This document shows positions 1 through 8,663 of a stretch of DNA of 64,000 nucleotides, piece after piece. Numbering within the stretch: position 1 is the stretch's first letter; each line of letters begins with the position of its first letter. The position numbers were made by a program, and so were the translations under genes. The notes beneath the pieces are model-generated. The model saw only the letters and a list, made by a program, of their open reading frames with translations. It was not told the origin of the DNA and searched no databases. The stretch lies in contig CBDHYI010000008.1 in NCBI GenBank assembly GCA_965275915.1, positions 62,001 through 126,000 on the forward strand, written 5' to 3'. The DNA is from JBDWFY01 sp965275915. GTDB taxonomy: Bacteria > Pseudomonadota > Alphaproteobacteria > Rhizobiales > Stappiaceae.

Positions 1-759
1 CGCGCCGCCGGAAAGAACACCATGGGTAATGTAGGCTGTGACCGATGTTGCACCTTCGCTCAGCAGCGCTTCGGCCGCATTGCACAGGGTGCCGCCTGAG
101 TCCACAATATCGTCAACCAGTATGCAATCCCGGTTCTCGACGGTGCCGATGATATTCATCACTTCCGATTCACCGGGATTTTCGCGGCGTTTGTCGACAA
201 TGGCCAGCGGCGCGTCAATCCGTTTGGCAAGGGCCCGGGCGCGCACCACGCCGCCGACATCCGGAGAAACGACCATGACATTGTCCGTGGCGTAGCGCTC
301 CTTGATGTCGCGGGTCATGACGGGTGCGGCAAAAAGATTGTCCGTGGGGATGTCGAAAAAGCCCTGTATCTGCCCGGCATGCAGATCCAGTGTCAGGACC
401 CGGTCAGCCCCGGCATGGGTGATCATGTTGGCGACCAGCTTTGCGGAGATCGGGGTTCTGGGTCCGGGTTTCCTGTCCTGGCGGGCATATCCGAAATAAG
501 GCAAAACCGCTGTGATGCGTCTTGCCGAGGATCTGCGCAGGGCATCGATCATGATCAGCATTTCCATCAGGTGATCGTTGGCCGGGTAACTGGTGGACTG
601 CAGAGCGAACACGTCTTCGCCGCGCACATTTTCCTGAATTTCGACGAAGATCTCGCCGTCCGCAAATCTGCGGACCTGGCAACTCGCCAGCGGGGCCTCC
701 AGATATTTGGAAATTTCTTCCGCCAATGCGCGATTCGAGTTGCCCGCGACGATTTTCAT
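1..759 (-). CDS. prs: ribose-phosphate pyrophosphokinase, C-terminus cut by window edge
   Basis: Makes PRPP from ribose-5-phosphate and ATP in the cytoplasm, feeding purine, pyrimidine, histidine, tryptophan and NAD synthesis. The visible 253 residues begin MKIVAGNSN. They include the ATP-contacting RQDRKPGPRTP loop at about residues 93-103, the DLHAGQIQGFF stretch at 125-135, and the PRPP-binding ILVDDIVDSGGT motif at 213-224. The family is usually about 310 residues, so roughly 57 C-terminal residues lie outside the window. The start is the ATG read leftward from 759. Identification is firm. Confidence 0.97.
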   Translation of the reverse strand, partial: MKIVAGNSNRALAEEISKYLEAPLASCQVRRFADGEIFVEIQENVRGEDVFALQSTSYPANDHLMEMLIMIDALRRSSARRITAVLPYFGYARQDRKPGPRTPISAKLVANMITHAGADRVLTLDLHAGQIQGFFDIPTDNLFAAPVMTRDIKERYATDNVMVVSPDVGGVVRARALAKRIDAPLAIVDKRRENPGESEVMNIIGTVENRDCILVDDIVDSGGTLCNAAEALLSEGATSVTAYITHGVLSGGA

Positions 760-1090
760 AGCCCGCCATCCCTGTTCCGGACGCCCTGTTTTGAGCGCCC
801 CCTGTTAAAAAGCGCTCCTGTTGAGAATCCGTTGCCGGCTCGTCTGTCTTAACGGCCGACGGTTCGCGTTGCCTTGGCGATGCCCCCGGAGCTTTTTTGA
901 CTTCCGGTTGGCGACGGACTCTTAACAAGCGGCGGCGTTGTAGCAATCAAGCCCGCCCCGGACAACAGGGGAATCGCACAAATACCCCGCAAAATTATCA
1001 ATAAATGCAAAGGAAACAGAAGAAAGACAGCGGATATACTGCGACAGTGCATCTGGGTTACAGGCTCCACGAAGATTCACGGAGCAGGAA
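760..1090. other. intergenic stretch upstream of prs
   Basis: About 330 bases between the prs start and the stop of the lipoprotein gene, both read leftward. It should hold the prs promoter and leader. I see no convincing coding sequence, tRNA or strong terminator here. Confidence 0.5.
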
Positions 1091-1591
1091 TCACGCTCTG
1101 GAGAGCCAGGCTTTCAGTTCAAGAATCACCTTTCCGGCGATCTTATCCATCGTGTCGCCGCCGGCTCCGACCCATGGGTCACCTGTCGCGCCGCCCGCGA
1201 CTTCCTGTCCGTTGAACCGGTAAACGCGGGTGCCGTCGGCGTCGTAAACTTCGAAAATATAGACGACAACCGTCCCGCTATCGCCGCCAACGGCGGTCAG
1301 CTGACCTTGCAGCCTGTGCGTGGTTTGAGCTCCTATGCGACGGATAACGGTTATATCGGCGGCTTTTGCGTCGTCGGCAATGCCCTCGGTCAGCTCGTCG
1401 GCAAGGTTGCCCGGCATGCTTTTGAACGGTTCTATTGCGAGCGTGACCTGTGAAGCGGGAATTCTGGGTGCGAAAGAGGTCTGGGCCTCATCAACGCTGA
1501 CAAAGCCCGGCGACTCATCTGCGGTGCTGCAGCTGGCAAGGACAAGAGCGATTATCCCCAAAAGGGCAGACAGCAGACGTAAATTCACCAT
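1091..1591 (-). CDS. small lipoprotein of unknown function
   Basis: A 166-residue predicted lipoprotein. From the ATG at 1591 it has MVNLRLLSALLG, a hydrophobic stretch and a lipobox LASC with the lipidated cysteine at about residue 21. The mature part is mixed alpha/beta with a VVVYIFEVYDADGTRVYRF segment. It resembles short envelope lipoproteins, but no named family is certain. A longer frame runs upstream to 1678; I chose 1591 because it places the signal sequence at the N-terminus. It lies 83 bases downstream of the M24 gene and may be co-transcribed with it. Likely anchored in the inner or outer membrane facing the periplasm. Confidence 0.7.
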   Translation of the reverse strand: MVNLRLLSALLGIIALVLASCSTADESPGFVSVDEAQTSFAPRIPASQVTLAIEPFKSMPGNLADELTEGIADDAKAADITVIRRIGAQTTHRLQGQLTAVGGDSGTVVVYIFEVYDADGTRVYRFNGQEVAGGATGDPWVGAGGDTMDKIAGKVILELKAWLSRA

Positions 1592-1674
1592 CGTGGGCGC
1601 TCTCAGCATGGATTTGCGGGGTGGGCCATCAAACATTCCTATGTGCTTCGGCACACAAAATCCAGATATCGGTG

Positions 1675-2832
1675 TCAATTCACCACAGGCAGTTCGAGAT
1701 CGAGCTCAGACAGTGGCTCCGGCGCATCATTCGTCGTGAGATACGTTCTGCCGAGCGTGACGGCGACGTCCTGTTCGGAATCCATCAGGACCATATGGGC
1801 AAAAAGCGACATGTCCGGGACGATCTGTGCATCGTTGCCGCGATAAAACATCGGCCAGTCCATCCACGAGGGCGTAAAGCGCGTCCCAAGCGAATATCCG
1901 CACGCATTCAGCCGATGCGCCAGCAGCCCCCTGTCATCCATGACGGCCGCGTGGGCGTCAAACACATCTCCGAACGTGTTGCCGGGCCGCATCGCTTCTT
2001 CGACGCTTTTCAGAGCCTCCTGCGCCGCTTCATGCATCTCCAGATGACGCGGCGTGGGCGTCCCGACAATAACCGTACGCATGAGGGCAGCATGATAGTG
2101 CCGGTAAACGCCGGCAAATTCCAGCGTGATCTGATCGACGGCGGACAGGGTCCGCCGTCCGGATTTGTAACGGCACAATAAGGCATCGCGACCGGACCCG
2201 ATAACGAACTCATTGCCCGGATAATCGCCGCCGCCCTCGAAAATCGTCCCCTGCATTGCCGCCAGGATCACACCCTCGTCGGCACCCGGTTTGATTTCGC
2301 CAAGTCCCGCTTTGTATGCCGCATCGCCCAGGGCGGCCGCCTTGCGGATATAGGCGATTTCAGCCGCGCTTTTGACGGCCCTGAGCTCAAGAATAATGTC
2401 CGAGGCATCTTCATATTCGGCAAAGCGCCGCAATTGCTCGTCGACCGCCCGGCCGTCTTTGCCGGTCAGTCCGTGCGTGTCGAATTCAACACCAAGCCGT
2501 GACCCGAGGAGATCGAGATCGAACAAAACGTCTTTTAACTGGCCGGCGGGCGAGGCCGACCCGTGGTCAACCCAGATACGGATGTCTTCGACAATCGACG
2601 TATGCCGGGCCTGTCTGAGGTCCGGCGCCCGGGTCAAAAGGACGATCCGGCCGTCGCTCAGGACGATCATGCACTGGAAAAAGCAAAATCCGAACGTGTC
2701 ATAGCCCGTCAGCCAGTACATGCTTTCCTGCGCAAACAGGAGCAGAGCATCGAGTTGCCGATCCTGCATGCGGTCGCGAACAGATCGCAGCCGGTCGTCA
2801 TATTCGTCCTGTTCGAAATGAAGGGCCATCAA
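1675..2832 (-). CDS. M24-family (creatinase/aminopeptidase P fold) hydrolase
   Basis: A 385-residue protein with the two-domain layout of the M24 family: a creatinase-type N-domain (about 1-150) and a pita-bread catalytic domain (about 160-385). The positions that normally supply the two metal-binding aspartates read EFAGVYRHYHAALMRT, and the usual HGIG-HE region reads CGYSLGTRFTPSW. The standard dimetal site therefore appears lost, as in creatinase and ectoine-hydrolase (DoeA)-like members, which hydrolyse small C-N substrates without metal. The substrate is not deducible. The gene ends where the lipoprotein segment begins and starts 3 bases after pgeF ends, suggesting one operon. Confidence 0.85.
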   Translation of the reverse strand: MMALHFEQDEYDDRLRSVRDRMQDRQLDALLLFAQESMYWLTGYDTFGFCFFQCMIVLSDGRIVLLTRAPDLRQARHTSIVEDIRIWVDHGSASPAGQLKDVLFDLDLLGSRLGVEFDTHGLTGKDGRAVDEQLRRFAEYEDASDIILELRAVKSAAEIAYIRKAAALGDAAYKAGLGEIKPGADEGVILAAMQGTIFEGGGDYPGNEFVIGSGRDALLCRYKSGRRTLSAVDQITLEFAGVYRHYHAALMRTVIVGTPTPRHLEMHEAAQEALKSVEEAMRPGNTFGDVFDAHAAVMDDRGLLAHRLNACGYSLGTRFTPSWMDWPMFYRGNDAQIVPDMSLFAHMVLMDSEQDVAVTLGRTYLTTNDAPEPLSELDLELPVVN

Positions 2833-2835
2833 CGG

Positions 2836-3606
2836 TCACCTTTCGGTCAGGGCGATCGCGGACATCAGTCGGCCATAGTCCGGCTCTTTGTGATGTGTCG
2901 ATCGCCGATAGGAGAAAAAACGCGCATCGTCGGAATAGGTGCAAAGACCCAGGTCCGCGATCACGCCCACTCCGATATCCTTCAGCCGGGCGACAATATA
3001 TGCCGGAAGGTCGAACATCGCATGGTCCGGTCTCGATGAGGGCGTGAAATATCGGGCATTGTCGGAGTGGGACTTCACAAACCGCTGTTTGAACTCCGGT
3101 CCGACTTCATACGCTGCCGCGGAAATCGTCGGTCCCAGAACGGCGGTCACAGCGCTCCGCTCGGAACCCAGTTCCTCCATGGCGTCAATGGTGGCTTCCA
3201 GGATTCCATCATGGGCCCCGCGCCAGCCGGCATGGGCGGCGCCGATAACATTTGCCTCCCTGTCGGCAAACAGGACCGGTCCGCAGTCGGCCGTCGACAC
3301 ACCGAGCGCGATGCCCGGCCGGTCTGTAACAACGGCATCCGCCTTGGGACCCTTGCCGGGTTCCCAGACCGTCTCGACCGTCACGGCCTTGGCGGAGTGA
3401 ATCTGATGGGGCGTCGCGAGTGCATCGTCCCGTATTTCCAGCGCGCCGCACACCTTGCCGCGGTTTTTCAGGACACGGTCCCGGTTGTCCCTGGAACCAA
3501 GGCCGGTATTCAGCGACTGGTAGATACTATCCGATGTCCCGCCGGATCGGGTGAAGAAGGCGTGTCTGATCCCGCTAATTCTGCTCAGAGCCGGTGCTTC
3601 AATCAT
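2836..3606 (-). CDS. pgeF: peptidoglycan editing factor PgeF (laccase-domain protein)
   Basis: A 256-residue YfiH/PgeF-family protein. Characteristic stretches include HAFFTRSGGTSDSIYQSLN near residues 15-33, TPHQIHSA near 65-72, VSTADCGPVLFAD near 103-115 and GAAHAGWRGAHDGI near 122-135. The His and Cys residues in these form the metal-binding site of the family. Family knowledge: these proteins prevent misincorporation of L-Ser in place of L-Ala in peptidoglycan precursors; older labels are polyphenol oxidase or multicopper oxidase. Gene order MidA-like then pgeF, 37 bases apart, is common in Rhizobiales and supports a lgt-midA-pgeF-M24 operon. Confidence 0.93.
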   Translation of the reverse strand: MIEAPALSRISGIRHAFFTRSGGTSDSIYQSLNTGLGSRDNRDRVLKNRGKVCGALEIRDDALATPHQIHSAKAVTVETVWEPGKGPKADAVVTDRPGIALGVSTADCGPVLFADREANVIGAAHAGWRGAHDGILEATIDAMEELGSERSAVTAVLGPTISAAAYEVGPEFKQRFVKSHSDNARYFTPSSRPDHAMFDLPAYIVARLKDIGVGVIADLGLCTYSDDARFFSYRRSTHHKEPDYGRLMSAIALTER

Positions 3607-3643
3607 TCAGGTTTCCTTCCAGATGATCCTGATCATTGACCAT

Positions 3644-4762
3644 TCAATCCTCAAATCCGGGCAGTTTCAGGCCGGCAGGGGACAAAGCGATGACTTTGAA
3701 CAGCGCGCCCATCTGCTCCGGTCCCGCCAAACGTTCAACATCTGCGCGAATGCGTTCCTGTGTTGTATGGTCCTTGCCTGACCCCAGTTGGCCGGCTCGT
3801 TGCAAAAGGCCAAGCTTCAGCAGGAAGGCCCCCTGTTCCAGCGGACCGTGACACAGCGCACCGGCGCCTTTGGCGGCCCGCGCCACCGCATCAAAATTGA
3901 CATGGGCTGTCAAATCCGCGTGGCCCGGTTCATCCAGCGGTCCGGTTGGTTCGTGCGCTCTGACGGCCTGAAGCGTGTCTCCGGTCGCAAACTTTGTGTA
4001 TCCATAGTCAATGAAAAGGGCGGAGCCGCCGTCTTTGAGCAGCCTGTGACTGATCGTTTCGACCAGGGCCATGGCCGCCGGGGACGTTTCGACAAGACTC
4101 CCCTCGCCAAAACCGGCCACGCTGCCGGGCAATGCCTTGTCGTCAAGCGTTCCCGCACCAAGCCCAAAGACGAGGGCGCCATTCTCATCAAGACCGACAA
4201 CCCGCTCGCGCCATCTGCCGCTTTGAAAAACAAACTGCCTGATCGGCAGGGCGTCGAACAATTCGTTGGCAACCAGAATGGTGGGTGCGTCCGGAACCGT
4301 TTCCAGCGTGTCGTGCCAATGAGCATCGGCCGGAGCGTCTTTCAGCGTTTTCTGTTGATGAATGCGAAGATGCGGGCTCGTTTCCACCAGGTGGAGCCGC
4401 ATTGCAGCCAGAAATTCCGGCTCGAGCGCTGCGATTCGCAAAATATCGCTCATCAGGGTGCCGCGCCCGGGTCCCATCTCGATCAGGTTGAAAGTCGATG
4501 GTTTTGAGAGCCGCCTCCAGGTTTCGATGCACCATCCGCCGATCAGCTCACCGAACATCTGACTGATTTCAGGTGCGGTGATAAAGTCGCCGGTTTTGCC
4601 GAACGGGTCTTTTGTCATGTAGTAGCCGAACTCGGGGTCGGCGAGGCATTGGCTCATATAATCGGCAACGCTGATGGGACCGGTTGCCGCTATCTGCCGG
4701 CGGATCTTCTCACCGAGCGAGGACGGCGTCAGGGTCCCTTGCGGCCGTTTGGAGCCGGTCAC
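3644..4762 (-). CDS. MidA/NDUFAF7-family SAM-dependent methyltransferase
   Basis: A 372-residue DUF185 protein. It carries the family hallmark GDFITAPEISQMFGELIG near residues 58-75 and a SAM-binding IEMGPGRGTLMSDIL near 92-106. Family knowledge: the mitochondrial relative NDUFAF7 methylates an arginine of complex I subunit NDUFS2 during assembly; the bacterial substrate is probably similar but not proven. Its ATG overlaps the lgt stop by 4 bases (ATGA), a sign of translational coupling with the lgt gene just upstream. Confidence 0.92.
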   Translation of the reverse strand: MTGSKRPQGTLTPSSLGEKIRRQIAATGPISVADYMSQCLADPEFGYYMTKDPFGKTGDFITAPEISQMFGELIGGWCIETWRRLSKPSTFNLIEMGPGRGTLMSDILRIAALEPEFLAAMRLHLVETSPHLRIHQQKTLKDAPADAHWHDTLETVPDAPTILVANELFDALPIRQFVFQSGRWRERVVGLDENGALVFGLGAGTLDDKALPGSVAGFGEGSLVETSPAAMALVETISHRLLKDGGSALFIDYGYTKFATGDTLQAVRAHEPTGPLDEPGHADLTAHVNFDAVARAAKGAGALCHGPLEQGAFLLKLGLLQRAGQLGSGKDHTTQERIRADVERLAGPEQMGALFKVIALSPAGLKLPGFED

Positions 4763-5580
4763 GTGGATTCCCGTCGGTAGTGGGCCCAGATCATAACAAG
4801 GACGCCGATGATCAGCATTGGCAGAGAGAGCAGCATACCCATTGTGGCTCCGCCGAAGAGAAACCCGATCTGCGGGTCGGGGCTTCGGAAAAACTCCGAA
4901 ATTATGCGGGTCACGGCGTAGCCGGCCGCAAACGCTCCGGCAACAAATCCCCGGTTGAACAACATTTTCCTTTGGTGGGTTAAGAGTCGAAGCACCGCAA
5001 ACAGCACGATTCCCTCAAGGATCGCTTCATAGATCTGGCTTGGATGGCGCGGCTCCGGGCCGCCATTTGGGAAAATCACGCCCCAGGGAAGATCCGTTGG
5101 CCGCCCCCAGAGTTCGGAATTGATGAAATTGGCGATCCGGCCGAAAAAAAGGCCTATTGGAGCAGCTGCGCCGGCCAGATCAAACAGGGTCCATATCGAC
5201 AGTCCCCGCGAGCGTGAGAACAGGATCATCGCCAGCACGGTGCCCAGAAATCCTCCGTGAAAGGACATGCCGCCTTCCCACAACATGAAAATCTCAAGCG
5301 GATTTTCCATGAAATAGGACGGGTTGTAGAACAGGACATAGCCGAGCCGTCCGCCGATCACGATACCGAGCGTCGCCCAGAGGACGAAGTCGTCGATGTC
5401 GGCGGGCGTCGGTCGTTTTCTTCCGCCCCAGAGCGGCGGCGTTGCGACCAGCGCGCGCATGTAGCGCCAGGCCAGTATGATCCCGACAATATAAGCCAGC
5501 GCATACCAGCGAATCGCGAACGGCCCCAGTTCGATGAGAACGGGATCGATTGTCGGAAAAGGAATGGCTGTAAAAGTCAT
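4759..5580 (-). CDS. lgt: prolipoprotein diacylglyceryl transferase
   Basis: A 273-residue polytopic inner-membrane enzyme that moves diacylglycerol from phosphatidylglycerol to the lipobox cysteine of prolipoproteins, the first step in lipoprotein maturation. Visible signatures are HGGFLGTVLA in the middle and GRIANFINSELWGRPTD, the Lgt family signature. Several hydrophobic helices flank them. An upstream in-frame extension to 5664 exists, but MTFTAIPFPTIDP at 5580 matches the normal N-terminus. First gene of a leftward operon with the MidA-like gene and pgeF. A predicted substrate, the lipoprotein at 1091-1591, is encoded nearby. Confidence 0.97.
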   Translation of the reverse strand: MTFTAIPFPTIDPVLIELGPFAIRWYALAYIVGIILAWRYMRALVATPPLWGGRKRPTPADIDDFVLWATLGIVIGGRLGYVLFYNPSYFMENPLEIFMLWEGGMSFHGGFLGTVLAMILFSRSRGLSIWTLFDLAGAAAPIGLFFGRIANFINSELWGRPTDLPWGVIFPNGGPEPRHPSQIYEAILEGIVLFAVLRLLTHQRKMLFNRGFVAGAFAAGYAVTRIISEFFRSPDPQIGFLFGGATMGMLLSLPMLIIGVLVMIWAHYRREST

Positions 5581-5764
5581 GGACGGCTTCCGCTGGCAGG
5601 TTGTAGGGGGGACGTTGCTGACTTTCGCTCTTCGCGTCAAGTTCCGTGAGGCGCTTCGCCGCACAGCCGATAACGGTCCGGATGGTCTATAGGTTGCATG
5701 AAACGGTATCGGGGCTTACCTAATAAGGATAAGATATTGCTTTAGCGGCAATGGAGTAATCTGG

Positions 5765-6043
5765 ATGACGCAATCTTCAAATCGCATTTTGGACGATTTT
5801 GCCAAGCTGATGACTGACGCTGCGGGCGTTGCCCAGGGCATGCGCCGCGAAGCGGAAACCGCCGTGCGCGCGCAACTGGAGCGTCTGATGTCCGATATGG
5901 ACATGGTTCAGCGGGAAGAGTTCGAAGCCGTGAAGGAAATGGCTGTTTTGGCGCGCGAAGAAAACGAACGCCTGAAAGAGCGTATTGAAGCGCTCGAGGC
6001 CAAGAAACCTCGCGCAAGGCAGACAAAAACCGGCAAATCCTGA
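5765..6043 (+). CDS. UbiK/YqiC-type accessory factor (BMFP domain)
   Basis: A 92-residue protein made of an N-terminal helix (NRILDDFAKLMTDAAG) and a long C-terminal coiled coil (about residues 45-80, with VLAREENERLKERIEALEAK), ending in a basic tail. This is the architecture of the BMFP/UbiK family, whose enterobacterial member helps assemble the ubiquinone biosynthesis complex and trimerises through the coiled coil. The divergent position opposite lgt is usual in Rhizobiales. Family membership is good; the precise role here is inferred. Confidence 0.85.
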   Translation: MTQSSNRILDDFAKLMTDAAGVAQGMRREAETAVRAQLERLMSDMDMVQREEFEAVKEMAVLAREENERLKERIEALEAKKPRARQTKTGKS

Positions 6044-6456
6044 CAGAGCAGGGTCTTCCTTCACCGGTTCTTGATCAAACTGTCCACACATTTGGGTTAG
6101 CCGATCTCAGCATTTGGTGTCGCTGTGGCCGAGAAAGCCTATATAGTGGGGTAAATCGAGATTCGACGGGGAATTGTCGTTTAATTGTAATGATTGATCG
6201 ACAGGGTCTAATAAACGGTCAGCAATATTGCCCTTACGGCGGTTAAGTGGTGGTTGTGGAACAAAAGCGGCGGCGGCGTTCGAAATACCCGATGAAAAGA
6301 AAGTAGAGCGGCAGGTCGGCAATCGGGGCCAGAAAGACCGCCAATGAACTGAGTAAGCGTAAATGCGCGTCGTTTGCATTTATGCCAAAAGAATTCAGAA
6401 ATGGATCATTCCTGGGTTCCTTTGGTATTACAACCTGCGGATCGCGAGGATCGACC
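6044..6456. other. intergenic region with an imperfect hairpin
   Basis: About 410 bases between the ubiK-type gene and the YbjN gene. It should hold the promoter of the ybjN-proC unit. The only structure I can support is the hairpin at 6385-6425, listed separately. No convincing small gene is seen. Confidence 0.5.
6385..6425. repeat. 41-base imperfect inverted repeat upstream of the YbjN gene
   Basis: The arms CCAAAAGAATTCAGAAATG and CATTCCTGGGTTCCTTTGG face each other across a 3-base loop. Fifteen of 19 positions are Watson-Crick pairs, two are G-T and two A-C. There is no following T-run, so it is not a typical intrinsic terminator. It ends 32 bases before the start of the YbjN gene and could be a leader RNA structure or an operator. 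Confidence 0.5.
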
Positions 6457-6957
6457 ATGAGCCTCATTGAAATCGAAGCCGAGCGGCACACAAATCCCGT
6501 CGACACAATCGAACAGATTGCAGCCGTCAACGACTGGACCTTCGAGAGGGCCGGCGAGGATGAAATCACCATTTCCGTTGCCGGTCACTGGTGCGACTAT
6601 CACATTTCCTTCTCCTGGATGGAGGAACTTGAGGCGCTTCATCTGGCCTGTGCGTTCGACCTGAAGGTCGTTGAAGCCCGCAAGACCGAAGTTGTCCGTC
6701 TTTTGGCGCTGGTCAACGAGCAGATGTGGATGGGGCATTTCGACATCTGGTCGAGCGAAGGTGTTGTGATTTTCCGCCAATCCCTGTTGCTCGCCGGCGG
6801 TGCGGAGGCCAATCCTCAGCAGATCGAGGGACTGCTGTCCAATGCGCTGGATTCGAGCGAGCGGTATTACCAGGCGTTTCAATTTGTCGTCTGGGCCGGA
6901 AAATCGGCCGGCGAAGCCATGAGCACCGCGCTGTTTGAGACCGTCGGAGAAGCATGA
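6457..6957 (+). CDS. YbjN-domain protein
   Basis: A 166-residue protein of the YbjN family (type III secretion chaperone-like fold). It starts MSLIEIEAERHTNPVD and has the family's central HLACAFDLKVV and LLALVNEQMWMGHFDIW regions. YbjN proteins are linked to stress and motility phenotypes in enterobacteria, but the molecular role is unknown. The chosen ATG at 6457 is preceded by a GAGGATC-type ribosome site; an in-frame extension to 6382 runs through the hairpin and is unlikely. Overlaps proC by 4 bases (ATGA), so the two are translationally coupled, an arrangement common in Rhizobiales. Confidence 0.88.
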   Translation: MSLIEIEAERHTNPVDTIEQIAAVNDWTFERAGEDEITISVAGHWCDYHISFSWMEELEALHLACAFDLKVVEARKTEVVRLLALVNEQMWMGHFDIWSSEGVVIFRQSLLLAGGAEANPQQIEGLLSNALDSSERYYQAFQFVVWAGKSAGEAMSTALFETVGEA

Positions 6958-7772
6958 AACCCACCAAAGACCGTCCGCTGTTGCTCGTCGGAGCGGGAAA
7001 AATGGGAGGAGCCATGCTCCGGGGGTGGTTGGAACATGGCCTTCCTCCGGGTTCCGTGGTCGTGAGCGATCCCGAACCGGCTCCGGAAATGGCGGCTTTT
7101 TTGCAGGCTCATGACATTCGCCATGTCGAGAATTCCCGTCTTGCACCGACGCCGTCGATTGTCCTGATCGCGGTGAAACCGCAGATTATCAAAGCCGTTT
7201 TGGCGGACGCTGCGGCGGTCTCGGATGAGCATACGCTGGTTCTGTCCATCGCGGCCGGAACGCCGCTTGCCCGGTTTGAGGCAGCTTTCGGGTCCGTTCC
7301 GATCGTGCGTGCCATGCCCAACACGCCGGCTCAGGTAAAGCGGGGCATTACGGCTGCGCTGGGCAATGCTTCTGTTCAGGAAGAGCATATGGAGGCTGTC
7401 ACCGATCTTTTGTCGGCGATCGGTAACGTCATCTGGGTGAAGGGCGAAGATCAGATTGATCTCGTAACGGCGGTCAGCGGATCAGGTCCGGCCTATGTTT
7501 TTTTGCTCACGGAGTGCCTTGCCGAGGCGGGCCGGCGCGCCGGACTTCCCGAAGACGTTGCCATGGCGCTCGCCCGGCAAACGGTGTCCGGTGCGGGCGA
7601 ACTGATGCACCAGTCCGATCTGCAGGTTGATGTTCTGCGAAAGAACGTGACCAGTCCGGGCGGGACGACAGCGGCGGCACTGGATGTTCTGATGGGTGAA
7701 AACGGTCTTCAGAAGATCATGGACGAAGCGGTTCTGGCCGCTGCCCGGCGTGCGACCGAACTGGCTCAATAG
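6954..7772 (+). CDS. proC: pyrroline-5-carboxylate reductase
   Basis: A 272-residue enzyme that reduces 1-pyrroline-5-carboxylate to L-proline with NAD(P)H, the last step of proline synthesis. The N-terminal dinucleotide-binding motif LLVGAGKMGGAML sits at about residues 10-22. The C-terminal signature region around NVTSPGGTTAAALDVL lies near 225-245. Length is normal for the family. Coupled to the preceding YbjN gene. A small inverted repeat, GCCTCCAAGGAGGC, lies just downstream at about 7798 and may help end transcription. Confidence 0.97.
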   Translation: MKPTKDRPLLLVGAGKMGGAMLRGWLEHGLPPGSVVVSDPEPAPEMAAFLQAHDIRHVENSRLAPTPSIVLIAVKPQIIKAVLADAAAVSDEHTLVLSIAAGTPLARFEAAFGSVPIVRAMPNTPAQVKRGITAALGNASVQEEHMEAVTDLLSAIGNVIWVKGEDQIDLVTAVSGSGPAYVFLLTECLAEAGRRAGLPEDVAMALARQTVSGAGELMHQSDLQVDVLRKNVTSPGGTTAAALDVLMGENGLQKIMDEAVLAAARRATELAQ

Positions 7773-7955
7773 GCCGGCGTATGGTCGCCCCGGGAAGCCT
7801 CCAAGGAGGCGGTCTCTTCGGGAAAGTAGAATTTTCGCTGGCAAATAAGATGTCTGATCCTTACGACACAGTGTGCATCTGATTGATTTTACAAATCTGT
7901 TCCTTATGTTCAGATTGAGACTGCGCCTTGACAGGACCGTTCAGGAGTGAAGTTT

Positions 7956-8621
7956 ATGGTCGCGGAAAAAACTCGTCGGAAAATTCTCGCTGTGTTCATG
8001 GACATGGTTGCGGAGAATACGTCAACCGATATCGATCTGCGGGCCCTTTCCGACCGGTGCGGGATTAAGCTTTCCACCCTCCGGGGCACATATCGTGATC
8101 GGCTGGCGCTGATCGAAGATTTTACCGCCATGATCGACCAGGCCGTTCTGGACGCAGCGGATGATGTCGATCCGGAAGAAACGCCGAAAGATCGATTGTT
8201 CGATCTCCTGATGGCGCGGCTGGACGCGCTGGCGCCGTTTAAGGCGGGCGTTTCGCAGATCGCGCGGGATGCCTCAAAAGATCCGGCCCTTGCAATGGCA
8301 CTCAACAGCAGGATGCTGAATTCGATGCGCTGGATGCTGTCGGCGGCTGATATTGAAGCGAGCGGTTTGAAAGGCGGCATCAAGTTGCAGGGACTGGTGG
8401 TTGCTTACGGCCGGGTGGTGCGGGTCTGGCTCGGTGATGAGGATGCGGGGCTGGCAAAAACAATGGCCGCGCTCGATCGTGAATTGCGGCGCGGCGAGGG
8501 GGCTTTGCGCCGCCTGGATCGGGTCGAAAGGTTTGTTTCGAGAATCGGATCGGTTCTTGAGCGGGCGCAAAAACGACGGCGGTCGTCTGAAGACACGCCG
8601 TCGGCCGATGCAGCTGCCTGA
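7956..8621 (+). CDS. TetR-like transcriptional regulator
   Basis: A 221-residue protein with an N-terminal TetR-type helix-turn-helix: RRKILAVFMDMVAEN, then DLRALSDRCGIKLSTLRGTYRDRLALIEDF (about residues 5-55). A helical C-domain follows, and the tail is Arg/Ser-rich. The start at 7956 is chosen because AGGAG at 7943-7947 is 8 bases upstream; an alternative GTG at 7947 overlaps that site. The C-domain has some flavour of the COQ9 group, which shares the TetR fold, so a non-regulatory role is possible. No neighbouring target is obvious. Confidence 0.75.
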   Translation: MVAEKTRRKILAVFMDMVAENTSTDIDLRALSDRCGIKLSTLRGTYRDRLALIEDFTAMIDQAVLDAADDVDPEETPKDRLFDLLMARLDALAPFKAGVSQIARDASKDPALAMALNSRMLNSMRWMLSAADIEASGLKGGIKLQGLVVAYGRVVRVWLGDEDAGLAKTMAALDRELRRGEGALRRLDRVERFVSRIGSVLERAQKRRRSSEDTPSADAAA

Positions 8622-8663
8622 CAATGCTGCCGTCGGTTCGTCGTTGAGGTCGTTGGGAAAAAC

